11,446 nucleotides of DNA from an uncultured Eubacterium sp. (GCA_900548465.1 URKY01000062.1:1-11446), one strand, 5' to 3'; positions 1-6,791 are shown, counted from the first letter of the stretch. Numbers and translations: made by a program. Notes: a model not told the origin generated them from the sequence alone.

Positions 1-447
1 CCCCACGTGTGCAATTCTTTAGATTGCTTGGTGTTGCGGTGGTTGTTTGAGTTGGGGCAAAAATACAAATAAATTATGAGGCTTACTACACAGTTGATAC
101 AAAATGATGAAGATAATTGCAAAAAGCTATTATTTGCTACAACTATAATATTACATCATATACCATTGTTAATCAGTTGGTTGTAATGCAATTATTTAAA
201 AAGGGTAACGCTTTAGTAACGTGTTATACACCTTCGTTTGCATAAAAAATCCAGTATTTCAAATAACCTGTAACAAATATACTACATTATTTTAGTTTAT
301 CAAGAATTTACTGTCTTTTTAAATAATCCCAATCCAAAAAGATCAACACATAACAACCTATTTATTAACTTATAAAAAGTACCTATAGTAAGATACATAA
401 AGTTCAACAATATGTAATATCATTATATTTATCTGGGATACAATCTC
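1..447. other. gene-free AT-rich left end
   Basis: No convincing reading frame is visible on either strand. The first 57 bases are G+T-rich and hold a small hairpin (GCAAT, 7-base loop, ATTGC). A minus-strand TAnnTTTG element at 58-65 points out of the window, so this may be the 5' leader of a gene lying to the left. The rest is very AT-rich, with a repeated GTAACG at 206-211 and 217-222. No clear terminator follows the regulator gene that ends at 448. Confidence 0.6.
58..65 (-). promoter_or_regulatory. possible outward promoter (-7 element)
   Basis: The minus strand reads TATTTTTG, a full match to the Bacteroidota -7 consensus TAnnTTTG. No good -33 TTG is seen at the usual 19-21 base spacing. 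Transcription would run leftward out of the window, and the target gene is not visible. Confidence 0.3.
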
Positions 448-1287
448 CTATTTTCCTACGTTTTTATAAGCAGAAGGATTAATACCTTCATGCCTTTTAA
501 AGAATTTGGATAAATGGCTTACATCTGTAAAACCAAATTCATCCGCAATTTCTTTCAACTTGATTTCTCCGGTTTCTAATCTGCGCTTGATGAGTTGTAA
601 TTGCATCTTTTCGATGTATTCTTTATAACTTATCTCGAAATTCCGCTTGAAATAAGTACTGAAATAAGATGGCGAAATATTAAAATTATTAGCAATCATA
701 TGGATGGAAATACAGTCACGGTTAGATATATTCTCTTGAATGTATGCTGCTATATGAGCGTTAGTTGGAGTTTTCTTCTTTAATTCAATATTTCGGTTCT
801 CAATGTATTCTTTTATCATTCCGAAAATGGAAAGAATATGATAATACACAATAGACGAACGAAGTACGTTAATCGTTGAATTATATAGGATAATATTCTC
901 AAAAATATTCTTCAATATAGTCTGGCAAGGTTCACTCACCGTTATCTTATCCTCTTTCAGCCATTGAATTTCCATGATGGAAGTTGGAGTTATTTCTCGT
1001 GAAAAGGACTTATAGGAGCGGTCATAAGTCTCAAAATAGCTTGAAGTAAATTTAATATAGGTAAAGCGCGTTACAGTTTTTACTGTGAAATAATGGCAGT
1101 CACCGGGTGCAAGCAGAAATAAATCCCCTTTTTCATATGGAATTGTAATTTCATTAAAGACATGCACCCCACACCCATAATGAATATAGATGATTTCAAA
1201 ATGGTCTTGGGCATGTAATTCGCAAGAATATTCTTCCTCAATTACATCTATAATCTTTAATGATTCAAACTGGCTGCACTTTCTCAT
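448..1287 (-). CDS. AraC-family transcriptional regulator
   Basis: This is a cytoplasmic DNA-binding regulator of about 279 residues, normal for the family. Residues ~20-70 form a cupin-like ligand-sensing domain (FEIIYIHYG, then YEKGDLFLLAPGDCHYF). Residues ~180-275 are the double helix-turn-helix AraC domain, with ISIHMIANNFNISPSYFS as the first HTH and LKEIADEFGFTDVSHLSKFFKRHEG as the second, ending in the family's NPSAYK. The frame stays open upstream to 1332, but the ATG at 1287 (MRKCSQF) is preferred because the regulator's own promoter covers the extra codons. It is divergent from the flavoprotein/PepSY/EamA operon with 95 bases between start codons, so it most likely controls that operon in response to a small ligand. 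The effector and the sign of control are unknown. Confidence 0.9.
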   Translation of the reverse strand: MRKCSQFESLKIIDVIEEEYSCELHAQDHFEIIYIHYGCGVHVFNEITIPYEKGDLFLLAPGDCHYFTVKTVTRFTYIKFTSSYFETYDRSYKSFSREITPTSIMEIQWLKEDKITVSEPCQTILKNIFENIILYNSTINVLRSSIVYYHILSIFGMIKEYIENRNIELKKKTPTNAHIAAYIQENISNRDCISIHMIANNFNISPSYFSTYFKRNFEISYKEYIEKMQLQLIKRRLETGEIKLKEIADEFGFTDVSHLSKFFKRHEGINPSAYKNVGK

Positions 1288-1291
1288 AACG

Positions 1292-1323
1292 CAAATATAC
1301 AAAATAATGTAATGCGAATACAA
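1292..1323 (-). promoter_or_regulatory. promoter of the AraC-type regulator
   Basis: On the minus strand a CTTG (-33) is followed after a 21-base spacer by TATATTTG (-7), a good Bacteroidota promoter. The -7 element ends only four bases before the ATG at 1287, so the message would have almost no leader. Confidence 0.6.
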
Positions 1324-1345
1324 GTATTTCAATCCTATTTCCGCC

Positions 1346-1353
1346 TACCTTTG
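1346..1353 (+). promoter_or_regulatory. promoter of the flavoprotein/PepSY/EamA operon
   Basis: TACCTTTG matches TAnnTTTG exactly and lies 29 bases before the ATG at 1383. No convincing -33 TTG is present at the right distance. That fits a promoter needing an activator, plausibly the divergent AraC-type protein. Confidence 0.55.
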
Positions 1354-1382
1354 CAAGGTAATCATTAACTAAATAACAGAAA

Positions 1383-2036
1383 ATGAAAAAGATAACATTA
1401 TTTCCAATGATTTTAGGTATATTTTTAATTACTTCATGTATGGAAAACAGTAAAAAATCAGACAAAGTAGTCTTCACACAGAATGAAGACAGCACGAGTA
1501 CCACGGGTTGGCAATCTCATTACGACCGGATGGAAGCAACCGACCTTCCTGATAACGTAATAGACTTAATAGGCAAGCAATGGATGCTGGTAACAGCAGG
1601 GAATAAAAGTTCTTATAACACAATGACAGCAGCGTGGGGAGGGGTTGGCTATATGTGGAGCAGACCATCTACTTTTATTGTAGTTCGTGATTCAAGGCAT
1701 ACTTATCAATTTTTGCAACGGGAAGAAAGTTTTACACTCAGTTTTTTTACAGAAGAATATCGGGGAGCACTTCGGATTTGTGGGACAAAATCGGGACGAG
1801 ATACTGATAAAGTGTCAGAAGCAGGATTGACTCCATTGGAAACCCCTTCCGGACTAATGAGTTTTGAAGAGGCCCGAATGATTATAGAATGTAAGAAAAT
1901 GTTCGTTCAAGAGATGGACTATGCAAATTTGACTCAACCTTATAAAGAGAAAATTATGGAAGAATCTTATAACAACGAGCCTTCTAAACACCAACTCTTT
2001 ATTTCAGAAATAACCAATATATGGATAAAGAAATAA
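1383..2036 (+). CDS. exported flavin-reductase-like lipoprotein
   Basis: The 217-residue protein starts with a lipoprotein signal peptide: MKK, a hydrophobic stretch, then the lipobox ITSC, giving a lipidated Cys19. The rest (~50-217) resembles the FMN-binding split-barrel flavin reductase family. It shows KQWMLVTAG, then NTMTAAWGGVGYMW, then PSTFIVVRDSRHTYQFLQ and ESFTLSFF, the usual order for this fold. No strongly acidic stretch follows the cysteine, so a periplasmic inner or outer membrane anchor is more likely than surface export. It overlaps the next gene, a PepSY-type membrane protein, by 16 bases, which suggests that protein supplies its electrons. Most flavin reductases of this fold are cytoplasmic, so the signal peptide is notable. 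The substrate is unknown. Confidence 0.8.
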   Translation: MKKITLFPMILGIFLITSCMENSKKSDKVVFTQNEDSTSTTGWQSHYDRMEATDLPDNVIDLIGKQWMLVTAGNKSSYNTMTAAWGGVGYMWSRPSTFIVVRDSRHTYQFLQREESFTLSFFTEEYRGALRICGTKSGRDTDKVSEAGLTPLETPSGLMSFEEARMIIECKKMFVQEMDYANLTQPYKEKIMEESYNNEPSKHQLFISEITNIWIKK

Positions 2037-2608
2037 CAGGCAGATTACGGATAGGGAATTTGTTCCGGCGGTATTGCAGGACGGTTCATTTTCATCTATC
2101 CTTTTTCTTTATGGGAGTGATTCTTATTTATGCAGTATCGGGCATAACGATGAATCATTTAAAGGATTTTAATCCGAAATATTATATAACTGTAAACAAT
2201 TATACAGTGAAGGGGGTATTCCCTACCTCCCATAAATTTAATAAAAATGAAATAATACAGTTGTTAAAAGAGGTAGGCGAGCAGAATAATTATATCAAGC
2301 ATTTTTATCCGAATAGCTCAACGGTAAAAGTTTTCTTGAAAAGTGGTTCATCCTATGTTCTTGATACTCAAACAGGAAATGTTGCTTATGAAGGAATAAA
2401 GAAAAGACCGGTTTTTTATCAACTCTCATTTCTCCATTATAACCCAGGAACATGGTGGACCTATTTCTCAGACCTATCTGCGGTATGCCTTATATTGATA
2501 TGTATAAGTGGTATTCTAATGAATAAAGGTAAACGAGGTTTGTTCGGAATAGGGGGAATTGAATTATTAGCAGGTATATTAATCCCTGCGCTAGCTTTAA
2601 TTTTATAG
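2021..2608 (+). CDS. PepSY-associated TM helix protein
   Basis: This 195-residue inner-membrane protein belongs, by pattern, to the PepSY-associated TM family. A basic N-terminus precedes TM1 (~24-46), which begins with the HFH motif (His23, His25) and ends with MNH (His46). An extracytoplasmic PepSY-like domain (~50-135) contains the YVLDTQTGNVAYE strand pair. Then come LHYNPGTWW, TM2 (~150-167), the loop KGKRGLFG and TM3 (~177-195). In related proteins such histidines bind haem and pass electrons across the membrane; this is inferred here. The start lies inside the flavoprotein gene and the DMT gene follows 17 bases later, so the three are probably co-transcribed. It is the likely electron donor of the upstream flavoprotein. 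Confidence 0.75.
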   Translation: MDKEITGRLRIGNLFRRYCRTVHFHLSFFFMGVILIYAVSGITMNHLKDFNPKYYITVNNYTVKGVFPTSHKFNKNEIIQLLKEVGEQNNYIKHFYPNSSTVKVFLKSGSSYVLDTQTGNVAYEGIKKRPVFYQLSFLHYNPGTWWTYFSDLSAVCLILICISGILMNKGKRGLFGIGGIELLAGILIPALALIL

Positions 2609-2625
2609 ATAAATCACATAATAAG

Positions 2626-3570
2626 ATGGATGCTAAATTCAAAGGTTCAATTTATGGGATTATTGCAGCAATCAGCTATGGTACAAATCCACTTGGGGCA
2701 TTATCTCTTTATGAAGCTGGAATAAACGCTAACTCTGTATTATTTTACCGCTTCTTACTTGCGGCTTTTTTTCTCGGTGGGTTAATGTTTATACAAGATA
2801 AATCGTTCAGGGTTACACGAAAAGAATTAGGGATTTTGGCAGGGTTAGGGATTTTGTTTGCGGCATCTTCGCTGACCCTGTTTCTAAGTTTCCACTACAT
2901 GGATGCAGGAATAGCGTCTACAATTCTGTTCGTATATCCTGTTATTGTAACTATCATCATGGCTATTTTCTTTAAAGAAAAAACATCTTTAATTACGGTT
3001 TTATCTATTCTTTTGGCTATTGGGGGCATAGGACTGTTATACAAGGGGAATAATGGTAGCGTGTTGAATGCAACTGGAGTATTGCTTGTTATGCTATCCT
3101 CCCTTTCTTATGCACTTTATATAATTGCTGTAAATAAATCCTCTTTAAGAATGTCATCTATAAAGTTAACGTTTTATGTGTTGCTATTTTGTACATTAAC
3201 TATCATGGTTCAATCATTTTTTGACAGCACCAACCATTTACAGTTACTGACAACCTCTTCTATGTGGATATTTGCTATAATGCTTGCATTGGTTCCTACT
3301 GTTATATCCTTAGTATTTATGGTAATTGCAGTACGTCAAATAGGTTCAACACCTACTGCTATCATGGGCGCATTGGAACCACTCACTGCGGTGGTTATCG
3401 GTATTACTATATTCAATGAAATGTTCACTCTACGGTTGGCTGTTGGCATTATGATGATACTAATAGCTGTAATTCTAATAATAATTGGTAAATCAACTCA
3501 AATTAGAACATTAACCGTTGCTATTATTTATATAGGACAAATACTTCATAAACCTTGGCAACCGAAATGA
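2626..3570 (+). CDS. EamA/DMT-family transporter
   Basis: The 314-residue protein has ten predicted membrane helices in two EamA repeats (~7-138 and ~150-288), the usual size for drug/metabolite transporters. Typical landmarks are the AAISYGTNPLGA start, YRFLLAAFFLGGL, the ASTILFVYPVIV segment at the end of repeat one, and GALEPLTAVVIGITIFNE near the end of repeat two. It acts in the inner membrane; members export amino acids, metabolites or, in some cases, move riboflavin. The substrate cannot be read from the sequence. Its place as third gene behind a flavoprotein and an electron-transfer protein makes flavin or a product of the redox pair an attractive but untested guess. The C-terminal ~25 residues after the last helix are less typical. 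No clear terminator follows. Confidence 0.85.
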   Translation: MDAKFKGSIYGIIAAISYGTNPLGALSLYEAGINANSVLFYRFLLAAFFLGGLMFIQDKSFRVTRKELGILAGLGILFAASSLTLFLSFHYMDAGIASTILFVYPVIVTIIMAIFFKEKTSLITVLSILLAIGGIGLLYKGNNGSVLNATGVLLVMLSSLSYALYIIAVNKSSLRMSSIKLTFYVLLFCTLTIMVQSFFDSTNHLQLLTTSSMWIFAIMLALVPTVISLVFMVIAVRQIGSTPTAIMGALEPLTAVVIGITIFNEMFTLRLAVGIMMILIAVILIIIGKSTQIRTLTVAIIYIGQILHKPWQPK

Positions 3571-3697
3571 AATTATCTAAATTGTGAATTGATTAAAAGT
3601 TTCTATTTTCTATATACGATAGTACTCTATCACAACTTTAAAATAGCAAAAACGGGTGTATGATTATTTAAATGTAATTCTTATTACAACTCAAAAC

Positions 3698-3913
3698 ATG
3701 TTAGAAAAAATGTCAAGGCAGAGATTTTTCCGCTTATTATCGGAATACTCGCAACGCAAAGTTTCCGCATCTGAATTTGCAGAAGCTATTGAAGGATTGG
3801 CTAATCATTTAGCCGATTTTAGTATTAACGAACAGGATTATAGCGTTTTACTACGCTATTTTTCTTTCGGATTACATAGGCTTAAATCGTATCGTATGCG
3901 GTTTGAACAATAA
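3698..3913 (+). CDS. small conserved-looking ORF before the RteC-like gene
   Basis: This is a small soluble, probably helical protein of 71 residues (MLEKMSRQRFFRLLSEYSQ and on), with no signal peptide or membrane segment. The frame stays open back to a GTG at 3656, but the ATG at 3698 (or 3710, MSRQRF) is a more natural start. Its stop lies four bases before the start of the RteC-like gene, suggesting translation coupling. I do not recognise a named family with confidence. Small ORFs of this kind sit in front of short RteC-domain genes in Bacteroidota mobile elements, which is why I keep it. No function is assigned. Confidence 0.5.
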   Translation: MLEKMSRQRFFRLLSEYSQRKVSASEFAEAIEGLANHLADFSINEQDYSVLLRYFSFGLHRLKSYRMRFEQ

Positions 3914-3917
3914 AAAA

Positions 3918-4312
3918 ATGCCCTATTTGTATTTAATTGATGAAGCAATAGGACTATTAAACATTGAAATACGTATTGTCAAATGGCGCATTAAATATCC
4001 TGAACAATTCCAGCAACATGCAAACAAACTGTTTCTTTCCCCTCTCCATTTGGATGACAAAACAAGCCTTGTCAATATCATGGAAATAGTCAGCGGCTTA
4101 TTTCTTTCCAAGCGCATAGTATATCAGAATGGCAAACCCGTTCACCTGACGGACTTAGGCAAAGCCTTTGAATGGCTCTTTATATAAAATTAGGGGACTA
4201 TTACCAAAAACATGAAGATGTTATAAAGCGAAAATCTACCAAACTAACGGAATTTCTTAATGGATTAATAGCCTTTATCCGAAAGGAACACGAAGATAAG
4301 GGGTATAGATAA
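3918..4312 (+). pseudogene. RteC-like regulator, broken by one missing base
   Basis: Frame 3918-4187 encodes MPYLYLIDEAIGLLNIEIRI onward through LVNIMEIVSGLFLSKRIV and LTDLGKAFEWLF, then stops. A second frame, readable from an ATG at 4172, continues as IKLGDYYQKHEDVIKRKSTK and ends at 4312. Joined, they match my recollection of the RteC C-terminal pattern, in which an AFEKLFN segment runs straight into a KLGDYY segment. At 4182-4183 only two bases (AT) stand where an asparagine codon is expected, so restoring one base would give a continuous protein of about 131 residues. RteC in CTnDOT activates the excision genes in response to tetracycline signalling. This short version lacks the long N-terminal part of classical RteC. 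It is probably inactive unless frameshifting or a sequencing error is involved. Confidence 0.65.
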
Positions 4313-4334
4313 TCAATGACTTAGCATCAATTTA

Positions 4335-4360
4335 TACAGGGTAGCATATACTACCCTGTA
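4335..4360 (+). terminator. hairpin terminator after the RteC-like gene
   Basis: TACAGGGTAG, a six-base loop CATATA, then CTACCCTGTA form a perfect 10-base-pair hairpin followed by ATTTCTTTG. It lies 23 bases after the stop of the RteC-like gene and before the next HTH gene. The U-rich tail is short, so a regulatory hairpin or protein-binding palindrome is an alternative. Confidence 0.6.
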
Positions 4361-4442
4361 ATTTCTTTGCTTCCATTTTCAGAACTTTGCTTCATCAATC
4401 GATTGGTAATCATATAAGTATAACCTGAAAAATGGAGCAAAT

Positions 4443-4766
4443 ATGTATGTAGATAATTATGAGTTTAAAGACTGGATGCAAAGACTACTTGATAAACTGG
4501 AAGAAGTTGGAAAAGATGTAAGAAGTTTGCAAATCAATCCCGAAGTAATGCTGAATGACAAGCTATGGGATAATCAGGATTTGTGCCTGTTGTTCAAAGT
4601 GAGTACCCGAACATTACAGCGATTGCGAAGCAAGAAACTACTACCCTTTATGATGATTAGCGGAAAAGCCTATTACCGAGCTTCAGATATACGAGAGTTC
4701 ATAAAGGAAAGGTTTGATGTGGGCACGCTCCGCAAGTTTGAAAAACAACACGGAACGGACAACTAA
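4443..4766 (+). CDS. excisionase-like HTH_17 DNA-binding protein
   Basis: This is a 107-residue cytoplasmic protein. Residues ~1-35 form a helical lead (WMQRLLDKLEEVGKDVRSLQ). Residues ~40-92 are a MerR/excisionase-type helix-turn-helix: LWDNQDLCLLFKVSTRTLQR is the HTH, then LLPFMMISGKAYYRASDIR is the wing and following helix. The layout matches the small Xis2-type DNA-bending proteins of CTnDOT-family elements, which help the integrase excise the element or regulate its excision genes. The ATG at 4443 follows GGAGCAAAT. Two paralogues lie at 6163 and 6792. Its integrase partner in this window is a pseudogene, so it probably no longer drives excision here. Confidence 0.75.
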   Translation: MYVDNYEFKDWMQRLLDKLEEVGKDVRSLQINPEVMLNDKLWDNQDLCLLFKVSTRTLQRLRSKKLLPFMMISGKAYYRASDIREFIKERFDVGTLRKFEKQHGTDN

Positions 4767-4775
4767 GAAAGAAAC

Positions 4776-4820
4776 TATCCCGAAGTTGTACACGTAGCAA
4801 TTTCGGGATATTTCTTTTTG
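4776..4820 (+). terminator. hairpin with U-rich tail, repeat copy 1
   Basis: TATCCCGAAGTTG, nine-base loop, CAATTTCGGGATA form a 13-base-pair stem (one G-U pair) followed by TTTCTTTTTG. It starts 9 bases after the HTH gene stop and is probably its terminator. A second copy with matching compensatory base changes lies at 5604. Confidence 0.7.
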
Positions 4821-4850
4821 GCAAGTTTTTGTTGTTCGTCCGCCGATTTG
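4779..4850. repeat. imperfect direct repeat, copy 1 (hairpin plus mobA-end remnant)
   Basis: This block aligns with 5606-5682: the shared hairpin, then TTTGGCAAG, then a stretch whose minus-strand reading (AAATCGGCGGA) resembles the mobA 3' end in copy 2 (ATATCGGCAGA). It looks like a leftover of a second, different mobA gene end. Confidence 0.5.
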
Positions 4851-4882
4851 TACTTTCTATTTAAAATATTGGGATAAAGGTC

Positions 4883-5380
4883 TTATTGACTTTGCTTAGA
4901 ATAATGAGCTTCAAGCTTATGCAATTGCTGTATAAATAGATTAGTCTGCTTACTGTTTTCTACCTTATCATATAAACTAACCATTATATATTCTTGCAAT
5001 AAATCTTTGTTTGTTATGCAGTGACTGAAATCATATACTTTTGTATCAGGGTCTAACTTTGTTATATCTTGAACATTAATGTGGTCGGGCATATATCCAT
5101 AAACATTGGTATAATATGTGGTTTTACTCCATTTCCAAGTATAAGTACGAGATCCTCCAAAACTATCAGAAGTATATGTTTTAATAAAATATAGAATTCG
5201 TAGCTTTTTATATAAATATGATACAAAAATGATAAATCCGATGACTAAAACTATTATCCACAATGATATTCTATAGTTTAGATATGAGGATGGGATACTA
5301 AACAGGATTTCCAAAATTCCTATTAAAGACAAGATTCCTCCAATAATCGGATTAGTAAAAAATAGTATCAACTTTTTCAT
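4883..5380 (-). CDS. two-helix membrane protein of unknown function
   Basis: I do not recognise this 165-residue protein. It begins MKKLILFF and has two hydrophobic segments (~4-29 and ~37-59) separated by a short loop (PSSYLNYR). A basic stretch (YKKLR) follows, then a soluble C-terminal domain of about 100 residues rich in Tyr, Thr and Asp, with TYTSDSFGGSRTYTWKW and VYDFSHC. By the positive-inside rule the soluble part most likely faces the cytoplasm. The gene has its own promoter and stands alone on the minus strand between two copies of a hairpin repeat, so it looks like single-gene cargo inserted in the mobilisation region. Two helices plus a cytoplasmic domain is a layout seen in some membrane-acting defence effectors, but nothing here proves such a role. 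Confidence 0.6.
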   Translation of the reverse strand: MKKLILFFTNPIIGGILSLIGILEILFSIPSSYLNYRISLWIIVLVIGFIIFVSYLYKKLRILYFIKTYTSDSFGGSRTYTWKWSKTTYYTNVYGYMPDHINVQDITKLDPDTKVYDFSHCITNKDLLQEYIMVSLYDKVENSKQTNLFIQQLHKLEAHYSKQSQ

Positions 5381-5414
5381 ATGCTCAATTATGGGTTTTC
5401 ACTTTTATGATAAA

Positions 5415-5422
5415 CAAAAGTA
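5415..5422 (-). promoter_or_regulatory. promoter (-7) of the two-helix membrane protein
   Basis: The minus strand reads TACTTTTG, a full TAnnTTTG match, 34 bases upstream of the ATG at 5380. No -33 TTG is found at ideal spacing. Confidence 0.45.
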
Positions 5423-5603
5423 GTCATTTCTCTACAATTATTTCATTTTCAAAGGAGAATAATTATCTTTGTTAAGATTATATGATAATATAAGAATGTA
5501 CTACAAGTAATCCTTTGTGGAGAAGATTATAATTTGCTGAATACAGTATATGATTTTAAACCCGTTAGTCTTATATTAAAGCAAACAACTAAAATTAGAA
5601 TTC

Positions 5604-5648
5604 ATCCCGAAGCTGTACACGTGGCAGTTTCGGGATATTTTTTCTTTT
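5604..5648 (+). terminator. hairpin with U-rich tail, repeat copy 2
   Basis: ATCCCGAAGCTG, nine-base loop, CAGTTTCGGGAT form a 12-base-pair stem with one G-U pair, followed by ATTTTTTCTTTT. No plus-strand gene lies directly upstream. The U-rich tail is on the plus strand, so it may once have ended an HTH gene convergent with mobA. Confidence 0.6.
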
Positions 5649-5682
5649 GGCAAGCCTGTACTTACTTCTCTGCCGATATTAT
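5606..5682. repeat. imperfect direct repeat, copy 2
   Basis: This is the partner of 4779-4850. It contains the hairpin, TTTGGCAAG and the last codons of mobA. With copy 1 it brackets the lone membrane-protein gene. Confidence 0.5.
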
Positions 5683-6111
5683 CCCCTCTTCCTTATAAGA
5701 TGCTTCAAACTGTTTGGTAAGCGCAATAATCTGTTGGTTCGTCTTTACCAATTCAACAGTGTACTGTTCCAGCTTGTAAAGCAGGGCAAGTGCTTTCTTT
5801 TCCGCAAAATTAGAATGGAGTTCTTTCACCGTTTGGTTATAAAGTATGCCTATGCTTCTGAATTGTGAAAACAATTGGGAGAGTCGAATGTAATAATCAA
5901 CCTTGCTTTTGTCAATCCTAAGCACTTTAAACGACTTCCCAAAGATACAGTTCTTAATGAAATGCGCTTTGATAGTGTAACCTGACCTATCAAAAAATGA
6001 CAGGAATTTGGCGTTCTCTACATCGTCCAAATTGAACGAATACCGATGTGTTCGTGGGTCAAGTTTAGGCTTTCGACCGCTTTTGTTAAATGACTTCTTT
6101 TTCTGTTCCAT
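5662..6111 (-). CDS. mobA: MobA-type mobilisation protein
   Basis: This 149-residue protein matches the small MobA accessory protein of Bacteroides conjugative and mobilisable elements, which helps the relaxase recognise or nick oriT. The basic N-terminus (NKSGRKPKLDPRTHRYSFNL) leads into a ribbon-helix-helix-like region with DRSGYTIKAHFIKNCIFG. A long helical C-terminus follows, containing YYIRLSQLFSQFRSIGILYNQ and EKKALALLYKLEQYTVELVK. The frame is open up to 6150, but MEQKKKSF at 6111 is the natural start. Normally a relaxase gene (mobB) follows directly or overlaps; here the gene is followed by the hairpin repeat and an unrelated gene. The protein is therefore an orphan, useful only with a relaxase supplied from elsewhere. 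Confidence 0.7.
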   Translation of the reverse strand: MEQKKKSFNKSGRKPKLDPRTHRYSFNLDDVENAKFLSFFDRSGYTIKAHFIKNCIFGKSFKVLRIDKSKVDYYIRLSQLFSQFRSIGILYNQTVKELHSNFAEKKALALLYKLEQYTVELVKTNQQIIALTKQFEASYKEEGIISAEK

Positions 6112-6162
6112 AGAGAAGAACGTATGAATATTGTAACTCTTGAGGAACAAACCTTTTAACAG

Positions 6163-6738
6163 GTGTGCGGGCGGTTCTCCGGCTTCGTCAGTCAGGTGGA
6201 ACGGATTTGTAAAGAGAATACCCGTCAGCCGGATAAATGGCTGTCAGGTCGTGAAGTGTGTGCCCTGCTCGGTATCAGCATCCAAAGTTTGCAGAACTAT
6301 CGGGATAGTGGCAAGCTGGGTTATTCCCAAATCGGCAACAAACTATACTATAAATCTGCCGATATTGAAAGACTGATTGCAGAATGTACGGAAAACAAGA
6401 AAGCGGATTATAAATCAAACAATAAATATTGCCCTATGGAAAAGAAAGAAGAAAATAATACGGGAGTAAACCAATCATTCAAATTGTCTGCTATTGTCGG
6501 AATATGGGAAAGTTTAAATCTTCATCCTACGGTGATGATATACCAAAGCAAGAGAAAGTATTTCCTTTCGATGCTCCATGTATCGGATAACGGACAGGCA
6601 AAACCAGCCGTTTACGAGATACAGAAAGAAGATAACCGTTACTTTATCGTTGAAGGCTTTAAACGGCTTTATATCAGTTATGATGTGGTAAAAGATAGTA
6701 TTTCCATATCCTACTATGGTGAGTATCTGCGTAACTGA
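6163..6738 (+). CDS. HTH_17 domain fused to DUF3876, N-terminus shortened
   Basis: The open frame (191 residues) joins two domains that I know as separate neighbouring genes in CTn-type elements. Residues ~25-75 are an excisionase-like HTH (KWLSGREVCALLGISIQSLQ, then SQIGNKLYYKSADIERLI). Residues ~105-191 match DUF3876, a domain of unknown function (AIVGIWESLNLHPTVMIYQS through GEYLRN). The only in-frame start before the HTH is a GTG at 6163, six bases after an in-frame TAA, so about 15 residues of the usual N-terminal helix seem lost at a junction with the mobA leader. DUF3876 may instead be translated on its own from the ATG at 6436 (MEKKEENN). Which product is made cannot be decided from sequence. 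The HTH part would bind DNA at element ends or promoters. Confidence 0.65.
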   Translation: MCGRFSGFVSQVERICKENTRQPDKWLSGREVCALLGISIQSLQNYRDSGKLGYSQIGNKLYYKSADIERLIAECTENKKADYKSNNKYCPMEKKEENNTGVNQSFKLSAIVGIWESLNLHPTVMIYQSKRKYFLSMLHVSDNGQAKPAVYEIQKEDNRYFIVEGFKRLYISYDVVKDSISISYYGEYLRN

Positions 6739-6791
6739 CACGTGTATGTATGTCAATCATTCAAACCAATTATAAATCAATAGATAACAAT

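Noticed and set aside
3..20. CCACGTGTGCAATTC at the left end as a third copy of the hairpin repeat
   Set aside because: Only the short CACGTGT core is shared; the CCCGAA stem is absent, so the likeness is probably chance.
601..783. Plus-strand open frame of 60 codons
   Set aside because: It lies entirely antisense to the HTH part of the AraC-type gene, whose domain is clear; no family pattern or start signal.
1291..1300. GCAAATATAC as an attachment site of this element
   Set aside because: It matches the GTAnnTTTGC core, but this also overlaps the ordinary TAnnTTTG promoter element, it is far from the integrase, and no second copy marks another element end.
5647..5868. Plus-strand open frame of 73 codons
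   Set aside because: Antisense to mobA, which has a recognisable protein pattern; the frame looks accidental.
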